This document shows, in pieces, positions 25,271-33,532 of a stretch of 64,000 bases of DNA. Made by a program: the position numbers and the translations under genes. Within the stretch, counting starts at the first letter, position 1. Every line of letters starts with the position of its first letter. Source of the DNA: G965279355 sp965279355 (lineage in GTDB: Bacteria; Pseudomonadota; Alphaproteobacteria; CACIAM-22H2); assembly GCA_965279355.1 (NCBI GenBank), contig OZ257155.1, forward strand, positions 3,224,001 to 3,288,000, written 5' to 3'. Below the pieces are notes generated by a model that saw nothing but the letters and a program-made list of their open reading frames with translations, was not told the origin of the DNA and did not search any database.

Positions 25271-26323
25271 CTATCGCGCCAACTGCAGCTCACCATGCGG
25301 CTGCAGGTCCTTCAGGTCCGGCGCCACCTTCTCGCCGAACAGGCGGATCGAGTTCTCCATCTTCTCGGGCGTTGCGTAGTCGCGTCCGGCGTGGAAGTGC
25401 AGGGTGCCGAAGCCGCCGACGTCGCGATGGAAGTCCTCGATCATCTGGGTGACGGTTGCCGGGCTGCCGATCAGCAGATTGCCGATGTCGCACAGATAGT
25501 CGAAGTTGATGTCGTCGAACGTGCCGCCGGCCGGGATGCGGTCCTGCTGATGCCACGGCGTATTTGCGACTTCCCAGCGGATGGTTTCGTTGTAGCAGTC
25601 GCGCATGTCGTCGCGCGCCTGCTTGTCGGTATCGGCAACATAGACGACGCGGCAGGCGCGGATCTGGCTGCGGTCCGCGGGCCGGCCGGCGGAGACCTGC
25701 CCTTCTTCCAGCCAGTCGCCGATATCCCGGAGCTGTCTGTTCGATGTGAAGTCGGCGGTCAGCAGCATGACGCCGAGCCGGCCGACCTGAAGCGCCGACT
25801 CGCGGGTGCGCAGGACCGAGATGCCGATCGGCACATGCGGCTTCTGGACGGACTCGATCTCGACATAGAGCTGCTTGCCGCGCCAGTGGACGCCGTCGTG
25901 ATCGAACTTCTCGCCGGGGTTCTGCAGCAGGCGCAGGATCACGGGCAGCGATTCCGCCATCATGTCGCGCCGCTGCTCGGGATCGAGGCCGCGCAGGGTC
26001 AGACGCTGCGGACGAAAGCCCGGACCCATGCCCAGCATGTAACGGCCGTTGGTGATCTGGTCGCAGGCGTTGGCCTCCAGCGCGACCTGCACCGGATGAT
26101 AGAAGGGAAGTGGCCGCACGCCGGTGCCCAGCATGATTCTTCTGGTCATGGCGGAGGCCTTGCTGATCAGCATCTCGGCCGGCGCCTCGTGCTCGCTGAA
26201 CCACACCTCGGCGAAGCCGGCCTCTTCGGCGGCGCAGGTTTCCGCGAGATCGAGGGCCCAGCCTTCGCCCAGGCGGCGCTTGGGGCGGCGATTGTTGGAG
26301 AACAGGCCGAACTGCATTTCCAT
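25271..26323 (-). CDS. LLM-class (luciferase-like) flavin-dependent oxidoreductase
   Basis: 350 residues from ATG 26323 (ATG 26317 alternative). The barrel shows MQFGLFSNNRRP on strand 1, GFAEVWFSEHEAPAE, IMLGTGVRPLPFYHPVQVA and GRYMLGMGPGFRPQRL, all standard for the bacterial luciferase family. These FMN- or F420-dependent enzymes oxygenate or dehydrogenate small organics. No partner flavin reductase is adjacent. Four copies of a 16-bp tandem repeat lie about 60 bases upstream of the start. The upstream in-frame extension over that repeat is low-complexity and not counted. Confidence 0.88.
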   Translation of the reverse strand: MEMQFGLFSNNRRPKRRLGEGWALDLAETCAAEEAGFAEVWFSEHEAPAEMLISKASAMTRRIMLGTGVRPLPFYHPVQVALEANACDQITNGRYMLGMGPGFRPQRLTLRGLDPEQRRDMMAESLPVILRLLQNPGEKFDHDGVHWRGKQLYVEIESVQKPHVPIGISVLRTRESALQVGRLGVMLLTADFTSNRQLRDIGDWLEEGQVSAGRPADRSQIRACRVVYVADTDKQARDDMRDCYNETIRWEVANTPWHQQDRIPAGGTFDDINFDYLCDIGNLLIGSPATVTQMIEDFHRDVGGFGTLHFHAGRDYATPEKMENSIRLFGEKVAPDLKDLQPHGELQLAR

Positions 26324-26383
26324 CCCCGTGTCGGCGCCGGCTGTGTGCCAGCATTGAGCGGCACTGTACGCCGGGCGGGTGTT

Positions 26384-26448
26384 CCAAAGGAACAGGGCTC
26401 CCAAGGAACAGGGTCCCCAAGGAACAGGGTCCCCAAGGAACAGGGTCA
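26384..26448. repeat. Four-copy 16-bp tandem repeat
   Basis: The unit CCAAGGAACAGGGTCC is present as two perfect copies (26401-26416 and 26417-26432) with slightly changed copies on each side. It fills the divergent promoter gap between the luciferase-like gene and ligD and could vary in number by slippage. Confidence 0.92.
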
Positions 26449-26514
26449 AGGGGGCCTGCGTTGAGAGTGGGCAGGGTAGAGGGCTCCGTTGGGGCCGGCG
26501 ATCGGAGTGTTCCC

Positions 26515-29124
26515 GTGGCGACGCAGAAGCTTTCGACCTATCGCGCCAAACGTGATTTCAAAAAGACCGCGGAGCCCAGCGGCCGCGCGGCCGTCGCGCC
26601 GTCGCATGCGCTGCGCTATGTCATCCAGAAGCACGATGCCACCCGGCTGCATTACGACCTGCGGCTGGAACTTGATGGCGTGTTCAAGTCATGGGCGGTG
26701 ACGCGCGGTCCCTCGCTCGATCCGCAGGACAAGCGTCTTGCCGTCGAGGTCGAGGATCATCCGCTCGATTACGGCGACTTCGAGGGCACGATCCCCAAGG
26801 GTCAGTACGGCGGCGGCACCGTGCAGCTCTGGGATCGTGGCGCGTGGATTCCCGAGGGCAATCGTTCCCCGGAAGAGCAGCTGAAGAAGGGCGACCTGAA
26901 ATTCACGATGGAGGGCGAGCGCCTGCACGGCAGCTGGGTGCTGGTGCGCATGCGCAACGACCGCGACGGCAAGGGCAGGCGGAACAACTGGCTGCTCATC
27001 AAGCATCGCGACGACGCGGCAAAGGAGGGGCGCGGCGATGCCGTCCTCAAGGACGACCGCTCGGTGGCGTCGGGGCGCACGATGGCGCAGATTGCCGAAG
27101 GCAAAGGCCGGGGGCCGAAACCGTTCATGCTGACATCGCGCAAGGTGACGAAGCCGGATGCGGTCTGGCAGTCCAATCGCGACGCCGATGCGGCGCCCGC
27201 CGCCCCGAAGAAAACGAAAGCCAGGGCGAAGACGCGCGGCCGATCGGCGATGCCGGATTTCATCGAGCCGCAGCTGGCGCAGCTGGTCGACCGGCCGCCA
27301 TCCGGCGCCGGCTGGGCGCATGAGGTGAAGCTCGACGGCTATCGTCTCCAGCTTCGGGTCGAGAACGGCAAGGCGACCCTGCGCACCAGGACTGGACTCG
27401 ACTGGACAGGAAAATTTTCCGGTATTGCCAAGGCGGCGGCCAGACTGCCCGACGGCATCTACGACGGCGAGGCGGTCGCGCTAAATGCAGCAGGGGCCCC
27501 GGATTTTTCGGCTTTGCAGGCCGCGTTGTCAGCGGGCCGCACCGACGCCCCGGTCTTCTGCGTTTTCGATTTGATACATAATATGAGCGAACTGAGCGAA
27601 CTGAGCGAACTGCCGCTGGAAAAGCGCAAGGCGCGGCTGGAGAAAATCCTAAAGCCGTTCGGCGACAAAGGCGCGCTCCGCTATGTCGATCACTTCGTCA
27701 CGGCGGGCGACGCGCTCCTCAAATCGGCCTGCGATCTCACCTTCGAAGGGATCGTCTCCAAGCGTCTGGGCGAGCCTTATAAATCCGGGCGCGGCGGCGA
27801 CTGGCTGAAATCGAAATGCCGCGCCGGTCATGAAGTGGTGATCGGCGGCTGGACCAGCGAAGGCGGGCGTTTCCGCTCGCTGCTGGTCGGCGTCTACAAG
27901 GGCAGGGACCTGATCCCGGTCGGGCGTGTCGGCACCGGCTACAGCCAGTCGAAGGTGAAGCAACTGCTGCCGCGACTGAAGGCGCTTGAGACCGATCGCA
28001 GTCCGTTCAAGGGCAGTCTGCCGGGCAAAGGCGTCACGATCCACTGGGTGAAGCCCGAGCTGGTGGCCGAGATCGAATTCGCCGGCTTCACCGGCGACGG
28101 CATGGTGCGCCAGGCAGCGTTCAAAGGTCTGCGCGAAGACAAGCCGGCAAAATCGGTTGCGGCCGAGAGAGCGCTTCCGACGAAGAAGGCCGCAATGGTC
28201 GAGCCTGCGCAGACGTCCTCCGGTTCCTCAACCGTGATGGGCGTCCCCATCAGCAAGCCCGACAAACCGCTGTGGCCCGACGATGGCGAAGGTGAGCCGA
28301 TCACCAAGCTCGATCTTGCGCGCTATTACGAGGCGGTCGGCGCTTGGCTCATCGATCATATCAAGGGCCGCCCGTGTTCGATCATCCGCGCGCCGGATGG
28401 AATGAAGGGCGAGCGGTTCTTCCAGCGGCACGGCATGAAGGGCCAGTCGAACCTGCTGGAACTCGTCACGGTCTCGGGCGATCGCAAACCCTATCTGCAG
28501 ATCGATCGCGTGGAGGGCCTGGCCGCCGTTGCGCAGATCGCCGCCGTCGAACTGCATCCCTGGAATTGTCAGCCGGATCACCCTGATCTGCCGGGGCGGC
28601 TCGTCTTCGATCTCGATCCGGCACCCGATGTCGATTTCGACACGGTCGTGGCGGCCGCGCGCGCGATGAAGGAGCGTCTGGAGGATATCGGCCTTGTCGC
28701 CTTCTGCAAGACGACCGGCGGCAAAGGCCTCCATGTGGTGGCGCCATTGGCCAACTCGAAAGCCGTCGACTGGCCGACGGCCAAGCTCTTCGCGCAGACG
28801 GTGTGCCGCCAGATGGCCGACGATCATCCCGACCGCTATCTCATCAACATGGCGAAGAAGCAGCGGACGGGAAAAATCTTTCTCGATTATCTGCGCAACG
28901 ACCGAATGTCGACCGCCGTCGCGCCGCTCTCGCCGCGCCTGCGCGAGCAGGCACCAGTGTCGATGCCGGTCACCTGGGCCCAGGTCAAAGCCGGTCTCGA
29001 TCCCATGACCTATACCCTGCGCACGGTGCCGGCGCTGCTGGCGAAGACTAAAGCGTGGGCCGACTATGAAAAATCGGCGCAGCCGCTGGCCCCCGCGATC
29101 AGGCGTCTGATCGGCAAGCGATAG
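26515..29124 (+). CDS. ligD: ATP-dependent DNA ligase LigD (phosphoesterase-ligase-polymerase)
   Basis: 869 residues from GTG 26515, preceded by GGAG; TTG/GTG codons at 26461/26467 could extend it. Three domains in order: 3'-phosphoesterase (about 25-175; HDATRLHYDLRLELDGVFKSW, EGTIPKGQYGGG), ligase (about 250-560; nucleotidyl Lys K272 in EVKLDGYR, GIVSKRL motif, WLKSKC) and polymerase/primase (about 590-865; LVFDLDPAPDVDF with paired Asp, KTTGGKGLHVV). The enzyme works with Ku in non-homologous end joining. No ku gene is in the window. A 9-bp triplication (SELSELSEL) at 27585-27611 sits in the ligase domain. Ordinary overall length. Confidence 0.97.
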   Translation: MATQKLSTYRAKRDFKKTAEPSGRAAVAPSHALRYVIQKHDATRLHYDLRLELDGVFKSWAVTRGPSLDPQDKRLAVEVEDHPLDYGDFEGTIPKGQYGGGTVQLWDRGAWIPEGNRSPEEQLKKGDLKFTMEGERLHGSWVLVRMRNDRDGKGRRNNWLLIKHRDDAAKEGRGDAVLKDDRSVASGRTMAQIAEGKGRGPKPFMLTSRKVTKPDAVWQSNRDADAAPAAPKKTKARAKTRGRSAMPDFIEPQLAQLVDRPPSGAGWAHEVKLDGYRLQLRVENGKATLRTRTGLDWTGKFSGIAKAAARLPDGIYDGEAVALNAAGAPDFSALQAALSAGRTDAPVFCVFDLIHNMSELSELSELPLEKRKARLEKILKPFGDKGALRYVDHFVTAGDALLKSACDLTFEGIVSKRLGEPYKSGRGGDWLKSKCRAGHEVVIGGWTSEGGRFRSLLVGVYKGRDLIPVGRVGTGYSQSKVKQLLPRLKALETDRSPFKGSLPGKGVTIHWVKPELVAEIEFAGFTGDGMVRQAAFKGLREDKPAKSVAAERALPTKKAAMVEPAQTSSGSSTVMGVPISKPDKPLWPDDGEGEPITKLDLARYYEAVGAWLIDHIKGRPCSIIRAPDGMKGERFFQRHGMKGQSNLLELVTVSGDRKPYLQIDRVEGLAAVAQIAAVELHPWNCQPDHPDLPGRLVFDLDPAPDVDFDTVVAAARAMKERLEDIGLVAFCKTTGGKGLHVVAPLANSKAVDWPTAKLFAQTVCRQMADDHPDRYLINMAKKQRTGKIFLDYLRNDRMSTAVAPLSPRLREQAPVSMPVTWAQVKAGLDPMTYTLRTVPALLAKTKAWADYEKSAQPLAPAIRRLIGKR

Positions 29125-29194
29125 CGGAAGGGGGATTTCCGCCGCGTGGGCGTGTAGGTTATCGCCTTCGAGTCGCTCAGAGATTGTTTGTCAC

Positions 29195-30244
29195 GTGCCC
29201 CGCCCCTCCAGAAAATTCGCGCCGTCCCACCGCTCCGTTGTCGCGCCGCTGAAGCGCGCCATGTTGCCGCTCGACGGCAGCATCTTCGAGCATGTCCCGG
29301 CCATCGTTGCCGCCTACGCCGGGATCGTGCCGCAGAAGGACTGGCCATCGGTCACCGCCGTCGATTTCACGGCGGGCTCCTGCCTGCTGCCGCTGATCCT
29401 CGCGGCCGGTGGCATGGCGCGGTTCTCGGTCAACGATGCGGCGGAACGCACGCAGGTCGCGGCGCTGGCGTTGTTCGGCGGGCATGAACTGGACTGGCGC
29501 GTTGTCCGTCGCCTGCTGACCACGCGGACGCCGACGCTCCAGCCGCATATCCCAAGCTTCGCCTTTGCATCGGACTATTTCACCGAAGCCGCGTGCGACG
29601 TGTTCGACCGGCTCTTCTTTGCAAAACTGCCATCTGTTGCCGCGCCGGCGTATCGTTACCTGGCGCTGCGCTGGATGCAGGGTTTCGCGCCGCATGCGGA
29701 GGAAGAGTTCAACATCCTCCCGACGCACGATCTGCGTCAGCTGCGGGACGAAACCGACACCGACTGGTCGCCCTATATCCGCCGGCTGCGGCAGCGGGAC
29801 GCGGTGCTGCGCGCCCTGATCAAGGATATCAATGCGGGTATTCGCCTGGTTCGCGGCTGCCCGACGAAGGTGTACCGGGCCGATCTGCTCGCTCTTCTGC
29901 ACAAGGTTCAGTACGGGCGTCGTAGCCTCATCGTTTCGAATCCGCCGACCAACGGGCTCGACGAATACACGATCGATGACCAGCTGCTGCACAGCCTGAT
30001 CGCCAATCGCTGGCTGCCGCTGAGCAAAAGCCGCGAGAGCGAGTCCGAGTTCTGGATCCGCCGCACCGAAGCCGTGCTGCGCCGCGCGCCGCGCGGCAGC
30101 CATATCGTGATGTGGGGCGGCGACGGCGTGCTGAGCTGGAAACAGTGCTGGAAGATCTGGACGCGTTACGCGCGCCCGCTGACATCGAAGAAGATCGGCC
30201 GCGGCCGTCACGCGCCGGTCTGGGTCATTCTCGAAAAGAAATAG
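29195..30244 (+). CDS. D12-class DNA methyltransferase-like protein with altered catalytic motif
   Basis: 349 residues from GTG 29195. The N-terminal VDFTAGSCLLPLILAAGG (residues 56-73) fits SAM-binding motif I, with N80-D81 as the following acidic position. SNPPTNGLDEYTID (248 on) fits motif IV, where the usual (D/N)PP(Y/F) reads NPPT. About 185 residues between them form a helical insert, as in Dam/D12 enzymes. Loss of the aromatic residue may change or abolish base flipping. The protein follows ligD by 70 bases on the same strand and could be co-transcribed. No restriction enzyme is near. Assignment is by motif order only. Confidence 0.65.
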   Translation: MPRPSRKFAPSHRSVVAPLKRAMLPLDGSIFEHVPAIVAAYAGIVPQKDWPSVTAVDFTAGSCLLPLILAAGGMARFSVNDAAERTQVAALALFGGHELDWRVVRRLLTTRTPTLQPHIPSFAFASDYFTEAACDVFDRLFFAKLPSVAAPAYRYLALRWMQGFAPHAEEEFNILPTHDLRQLRDETDTDWSPYIRRLRQRDAVLRALIKDINAGIRLVRGCPTKVYRADLLALLHKVQYGRRSLIVSNPPTNGLDEYTIDDQLLHSLIANRWLPLSKSRESESEFWIRRTEAVLRRAPRGSHIVMWGGDGVLSWKQCWKIWTRYARPLTSKKIGRGRHAPVWVILEKK

Positions 30245-30260
30245 CGCGGAAAAGAAAAAA

Positions 30261-30285
30261 GGCCCGGGAAACGCCCGGGCCTTTT
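30261..30285. terminator. Bidirectional Rho-independent terminator
   Basis: Stem GGCCCGGG / CCCGGGCC with loop AAACG, then TTTT on the plus strand and AAAAAA before it for the minus strand. It lies between the methyltransferase-like gene and the convergent Bug receptor gene. Confidence 0.9.
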
Positions 30286-30305
30286 GATTTGTGCGCCGCC
30301 GCCGG

Positions 30306-31292
30306 TTATTGCGGCTCGATCTTGGCGATCTTGATGACGCGTTCCCAGCGCTGCATCTCGCGCGGGGTCATTTCGGCCAGCAGCTTCGCATTGCCCTTGA
30401 GGGGTTCGCCGCCGATCTTGAGCAGCGCATCCCTGGTCTCATCGGACGCAACGATCTGGTTCAGCCAGCCCGCCAGCTTGTCGATGATCGGCTGCGGCGT
30501 GCCGGCCGGAGCCCATGCGCCCCACCACGCCGACAGCTCGTACCCCTTCACGCCGGCCTCATCGAGGCTCGGCAGGTTCGGCGCTACGCTGGAGCGTTTG
30601 AGGGTTGTCACCGCCAGCGGCTTGAAGCGGCCCGACGCCGCCTGTCCCAGCAGGAAGGTCGCGTCGCTGAAGATGAAGTCTAGCTGGCCGCCCAGCAGAT
30701 CCGGCATCAGCTCGGGCGTGCTCTTGTAGGAGACGCGGATGGCGTTGGTGCCGACCATCGACTGGTAAAGCTCCGCCCCTGCAAGCGCGAACGAGCTGGA
30801 ATAGCCGTGTGATGCTTTGTCGCCTTTCTGCTTGAGAAGCGCGGTCAGCTCGGCAATCGAATTCACCGGCGAATTGGGCGCCACGCCGGCGACAAAGGGC
30901 AGAGTCATCAGGCTGGTGATCGGCGCGAAGTCCTTGATCGGATCGTATTTGATCTCTTTGAAGAGATACGGGTTCGACGCCATCGTCGAGTTGCCGGCCG
31001 TGATCATGATCGTGTAGCCGTCGGGCCGTGCCATCTTCAGCGCCTCGGCGCCGATCGCGGTCAGCGCGCCTGGCTTGTTGTCGACGAGCACCGGCTTGCC
31101 GGCGAGCTGGCGCAGACGTTCGGCGAAGAAGCGGGTGATGGTGTCGGCGCCACTGCCCGGCGCGTAGCCGCAGATGACGCGGATGTCGCGGGCAGGATAA
31201 TCCTGCTGGGCGGCCGCCGGAGCGGCGAGCAGCATTGCGGCGCCGGTGGCGAGCAGGGCGCGCCGGGTGAATCGCATGGTTTCCGTGGTCAT
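30306..31292 (-). CDS. Tripartite tricarboxylate (Bug/TctC) receptor
   Basis: 328 residues from ATG 31292 (ATG 31277, MRFTRRALLATG, is also possible and starts a twin-arginine-like signal). Cleavage near AAPAAAQQ. Bug features: YPARDIRVICGYAPGSGAD, the LVDNKPGALTAIGAE loop, YDPIKDFAPITSL and VSYKSTPELMPDLLGGQLDF. It ends AKIEPQ like the receptor at 13685-14683. No TctAB partner nearby. It is divergent from the cupin gene across a gap with a near-perfect palindrome. Confidence 0.92.
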   Translation of the reverse strand: MTTETMRFTRRALLATGAAMLLAAPAAAQQDYPARDIRVICGYAPGSGADTITRFFAERLRQLAGKPVLVDNKPGALTAIGAEALKMARPDGYTIMITAGNSTMASNPYLFKEIKYDPIKDFAPITSLMTLPFVAGVAPNSPVNSIAELTALLKQKGDKASHGYSSSFALAGAELYQSMVGTNAIRVSYKSTPELMPDLLGGQLDFIFSDATFLLGQAASGRFKPLAVTTLKRSSVAPNLPSLDEAGVKGYELSAWWGAWAPAGTPQPIIDKLAGWLNQIVASDETRDALLKIGGEPLKGNAKLLAEMTPREMQRWERVIKIAKIEPQ

Positions 31293-31389
31293 AAGATTGC
31301 TCCCTATAAATACTTGATCGCCCGGGCCCTTTTCAGGCGGCAGGTCCCGGCCGGGCTTTTGGGACGCCCCATTCTGCGTTATATTAGGG

Positions 31390-31405
31390 GATTGGCCGGC
31401 CGATC
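31390..31405. promoter_or_regulatory. Near-perfect palindrome in a divergent promoter region
   Basis: GATTGGCCGGCCGATC reads the same on both strands except at one position in each half. It lies 24 bases before the ATG of the cupin gene and about 100 bases before the divergent Bug receptor gene. It could be a regulator site, but no local regulator is known. Confidence 0.35.
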
Positions 31406-31429
31406 AGAAGCTGCCTGAGGAGACGCTCA

Positions 31430-32305
31430 ATGAAAATTGTTCAAGGCGATCAGGTGCCGTTCGAACAGCGTGGATTGCCGCACCGCGAAGGCACGTTCAA
31501 CTTTCAGGGCCTGTTCGAGGGCGAGCCGGGAACGCCGGGCAATTTCTTCTTTTCGATCTCCGAGACGCTGGACGATTTCTTCTCGCCACGGCACCGCCAC
31601 AATTTCGAGCAGTATCGTTTTCAGATGATCGGGACTTCCGACTTCGGCAAGAACGGCAGCATGAAGCCGGGCATGCTGGGCTATTTCCCCGAAGGCGTGC
31701 CCTACGGCCCGCAGACGTCGAAAGAGCGGGCACTGGTTGCGGTGCTGCAATTCGGCGGGGCCAGCGGCAGCGGCTATCTGTCACGCGACGAGGTGGCGCA
31801 GGCCAATATCGAGCTTCGCCAGCAGGGCGAGTTCAAGGGCGGCATCTTCCACCGCAAACCGGGTTTCCCGGGAAAGAAGAACATGGACGGCTTCCAGGCC
31901 ATCTGGGAGCACGTCAGCAAACGGCCGATGGTTTATCCCAAGGGCCGATATCCCGCGCCGATGCTGCTCGATCCCGAACATTCATCCTGGGTCGCGGTTG
32001 AAGGCGCGCCCGGCGTGTCCGAAAAGCTGCTGGGCATTTTCACCGAGCGCCGCACGGAAGCCGGGTTCCTGCGGATTGCGCCTGGCGCCCGTTACAGCCT
32101 GACCGGCCGCGGGATCTACATGACGCTCAAGGGGGCGGGCACGCTGGAGGGTCAGCCTCTGCGGCCGGCCACGATGATTTACCTGCAGGCCGGCGAACGC
32201 GCGGTCGCGACCGCCACTGAGATGGTGGAGATACTCCATCTTGGCTTGCCGAATCTGGCCGGCCTTGAAAGGCAACCGGAGATTACGGCGCACGCCGCCG
32301 AATGA
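31430..32305 (+). CDS. Cupin-like protein, function unknown
   Basis: 291 residues from ATG 31430 preceded by GAGGAGA. The N-terminal half looks like a cupin: FFFSISETLDDFFSPRHRHNFEQYRF carries His-x-His and a following Glu, typical of metal-binding motif 1, and GMLGYFPEGVPYGPQ follows. The second half (GFLRIAPGARYSLTGRGIYMTLKGAG) could be a further cupin barrel lacking the full ligand set. Such proteins are often aromatic or keto-acid processing enzymes. No signal peptide. The adjacent Bug receptor, divergently transcribed, hints at organic acid metabolism. Confidence 0.75.
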   Translation: MKIVQGDQVPFEQRGLPHREGTFNFQGLFEGEPGTPGNFFFSISETLDDFFSPRHRHNFEQYRFQMIGTSDFGKNGSMKPGMLGYFPEGVPYGPQTSKERALVAVLQFGGASGSGYLSRDEVAQANIELRQQGEFKGGIFHRKPGFPGKKNMDGFQAIWEHVSKRPMVYPKGRYPAPMLLDPEHSSWVAVEGAPGVSEKLLGIFTERRTEAGFLRIAPGARYSLTGRGIYMTLKGAGTLEGQPLRPATMIYLQAGERAVATATEMVEILHLGLPNLAGLERQPEITAHAAE

Positions 32306-32346
32306 TTAATCTTTTGCGGCGGTCATCGCGGATTATGGTTAACGAC

Positions 32347-32374
32347 CCGCCACCGCAAGGATGGCGGCGTTTTT
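32347..32374 (+). terminator. Rho-independent terminator after cupin gene
   Basis: CCGCCA and TGGCGG pair across a nine-base loop, then CG and TTTTTC. It lies about 40 bases after the cupin gene's stop. Confidence 0.6.
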
Positions 32375-32375
32375 C

Positions 32376-32389
32376 TTGATTCAGATCAA
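32376..32389. promoter_or_regulatory. Perfect FNR/FixK-type box
   Basis: TTGATTCAGATCAA matches the FNR/Anr/FixK consensus TTGAT-N4-ATCAA exactly, and the symmetry extends one base each way (CTTGAT...ATCAAG). It is 139 bases upstream of the pseudo-receiver gene start, so the pair may respond to oxygen limitation. Identification is by sequence match. Confidence 0.7.
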
Positions 32390-32528
32390 GTCGCTGCAAT
32401 CAGCGGCTTGCTAAGCTTTTTTGCTACATTGTAAAGACTGAGCGTCACGTATATGGTCGCTTGGCTGTCGAAGGGAAAATTAACGAATATCGACGCGGTT
32501 TTGTTGAGTTCGTCTTTCTAAATCCATC

Positions 32529-33038
32529 ATGTCGCTTAAACTTGATCTCAGTCAGATTCGATTTCTTCTGATTGATCCCAACCCGCTCTCGGCCGATCTC
32601 ACCTGGGACGTGCTGGCGATGATGGGTGCCCGCAGCATCCGCAAATTTCAGACAACGGATCGCGCGATCGCCGCCATGCGCAGCGATCCGTTCGATATCG
32701 TCATCATGGAATGGAATACGACGCCGATGGACGGCATCGAGTTCCTGAACTACGTGCGCACGTCGCCGATGTCGCCGAACCGTATGATGCCGATCCTTCT
32801 GATGACCGCCCGGTCGGAGAAGGAATACGTCATGCAGGCCCGCGATGGCGGGATCACCGAGTTTCTGTCCAAGCCGTTTACGGTGGAAGCGCTGTTCAAG
32901 CGCCTGGTCTCGATCATCGCCTATCCGCGGGCTTTCATCGATGCCGAGCTCTATTTCGGGCCCGATCGCCGCCGGCGCGCCGATGCCAAGTATCAGGGCC
33001 CCGAGCGGCGCGAAGAAACCACGGGGTCAAGCGGCTAA
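32529..33038 (+). CDS. Receiver-domain protein with Glu at the phosphorylation site
   Basis: 169 residues, a CheY-like receiver (about 8-130) plus a basic tail (DRRRRADAKYQGPERREE). The acidic pocket has only D16, because the usual second acid is P17 (LLIDPNP). The phospho-acceptor Asp is replaced by E61 in IVIMEWNTTPMDG. The switch Thr (T93 in LLMTAR) and the Lys (K115 in LSKPF) are kept. It therefore probably cannot be phosphorylated normally and may mimic the phosphorylated state. Next to it, four bases downstream, lies a gene for an Hpt-like protein that lacks its histidine. Confidence 0.88.
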   Translation: MSLKLDLSQIRFLLIDPNPLSADLTWDVLAMMGARSIRKFQTTDRAIAAMRSDPFDIVIMEWNTTPMDGIEFLNYVRTSPMSPNRMMPILLMTARSEKEYVMQARDGGITEFLSKPFTVEALFKRLVSIIAYPRAFIDAELYFGPDRRRRADAKYQGPERREETTGSSG

Positions 33039-33041
33039 CCG

Positions 33042-33527
33042 GTGGCGAAGAAGGTACGGATTATCCGCCCGCCAGACGATCTCAGGCGACGCGCGGTCAA
33101 CAACACCAGGGGCCTCAATCTCGAGCTCACGCCCCAGGAAATCGCCCGTATCGAAACGGCGGTCCATCGCTCCAAGGACCGCTTCATCACCCAGATCGCC
33201 GAAAAGCTCAAGCTGCTGCGCGTGTCGCACATGCAGGCGGATGACAAGCCGGATACCCGGACAGGCTATCTCGGGAAACTCCGCGACGAATCTCTGGCGA
33301 TGAAGGGTCTCGGCGGCACTTACGGATTTCCGCTGGTCACCACCATCGCTTCGAGCCTGAACGATTTCGTGCTCAAGCGGACGATGGTCGACGATCGTCA
33401 GATGATAGTTATCCGGCTCCACATCGATACGCTCTACGTGCTGCTGTCGCAGCTTGCGACGCTGAAGCCCGATACCGAGGGCGAGATTCTCGCGTCGTTC
33501 AAGATTATGACGTCAAAATACGCCTGA
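33042..33527 (+). CDS. Hpt-like helical protein lacking the phospho-histidine
   Basis: 161 residues from GTG 33042, three bases after the pseudo-receiver stop. Mostly helical. The stretch LAMKGLGGTYGFPLVTTIAS (85-104) aligns with the Hpt motif H-x-L-K-G-x5-G: K88, G89 and G95 keep the spacing, but the histidine position is L85. The N-terminal 30 residues are basic. No signal or membrane segment. It may be a partner that docks on receiver domains without phosphotransfer. The Hpt resemblance is a motif-level inference. Confidence 0.8.
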   Translation: MAKKVRIIRPPDDLRRRAVNNTRGLNLELTPQEIARIETAVHRSKDRFITQIAEKLKLLRVSHMQADDKPDTRTGYLGKLRDESLAMKGLGGTYGFPLVTTIASSLNDFVLKRTMVDDRQMIVIRLHIDTLYVLLSQLATLKPDTEGEILASFKIMTSKYA

Positions 33528-33532
33528 TTTCT

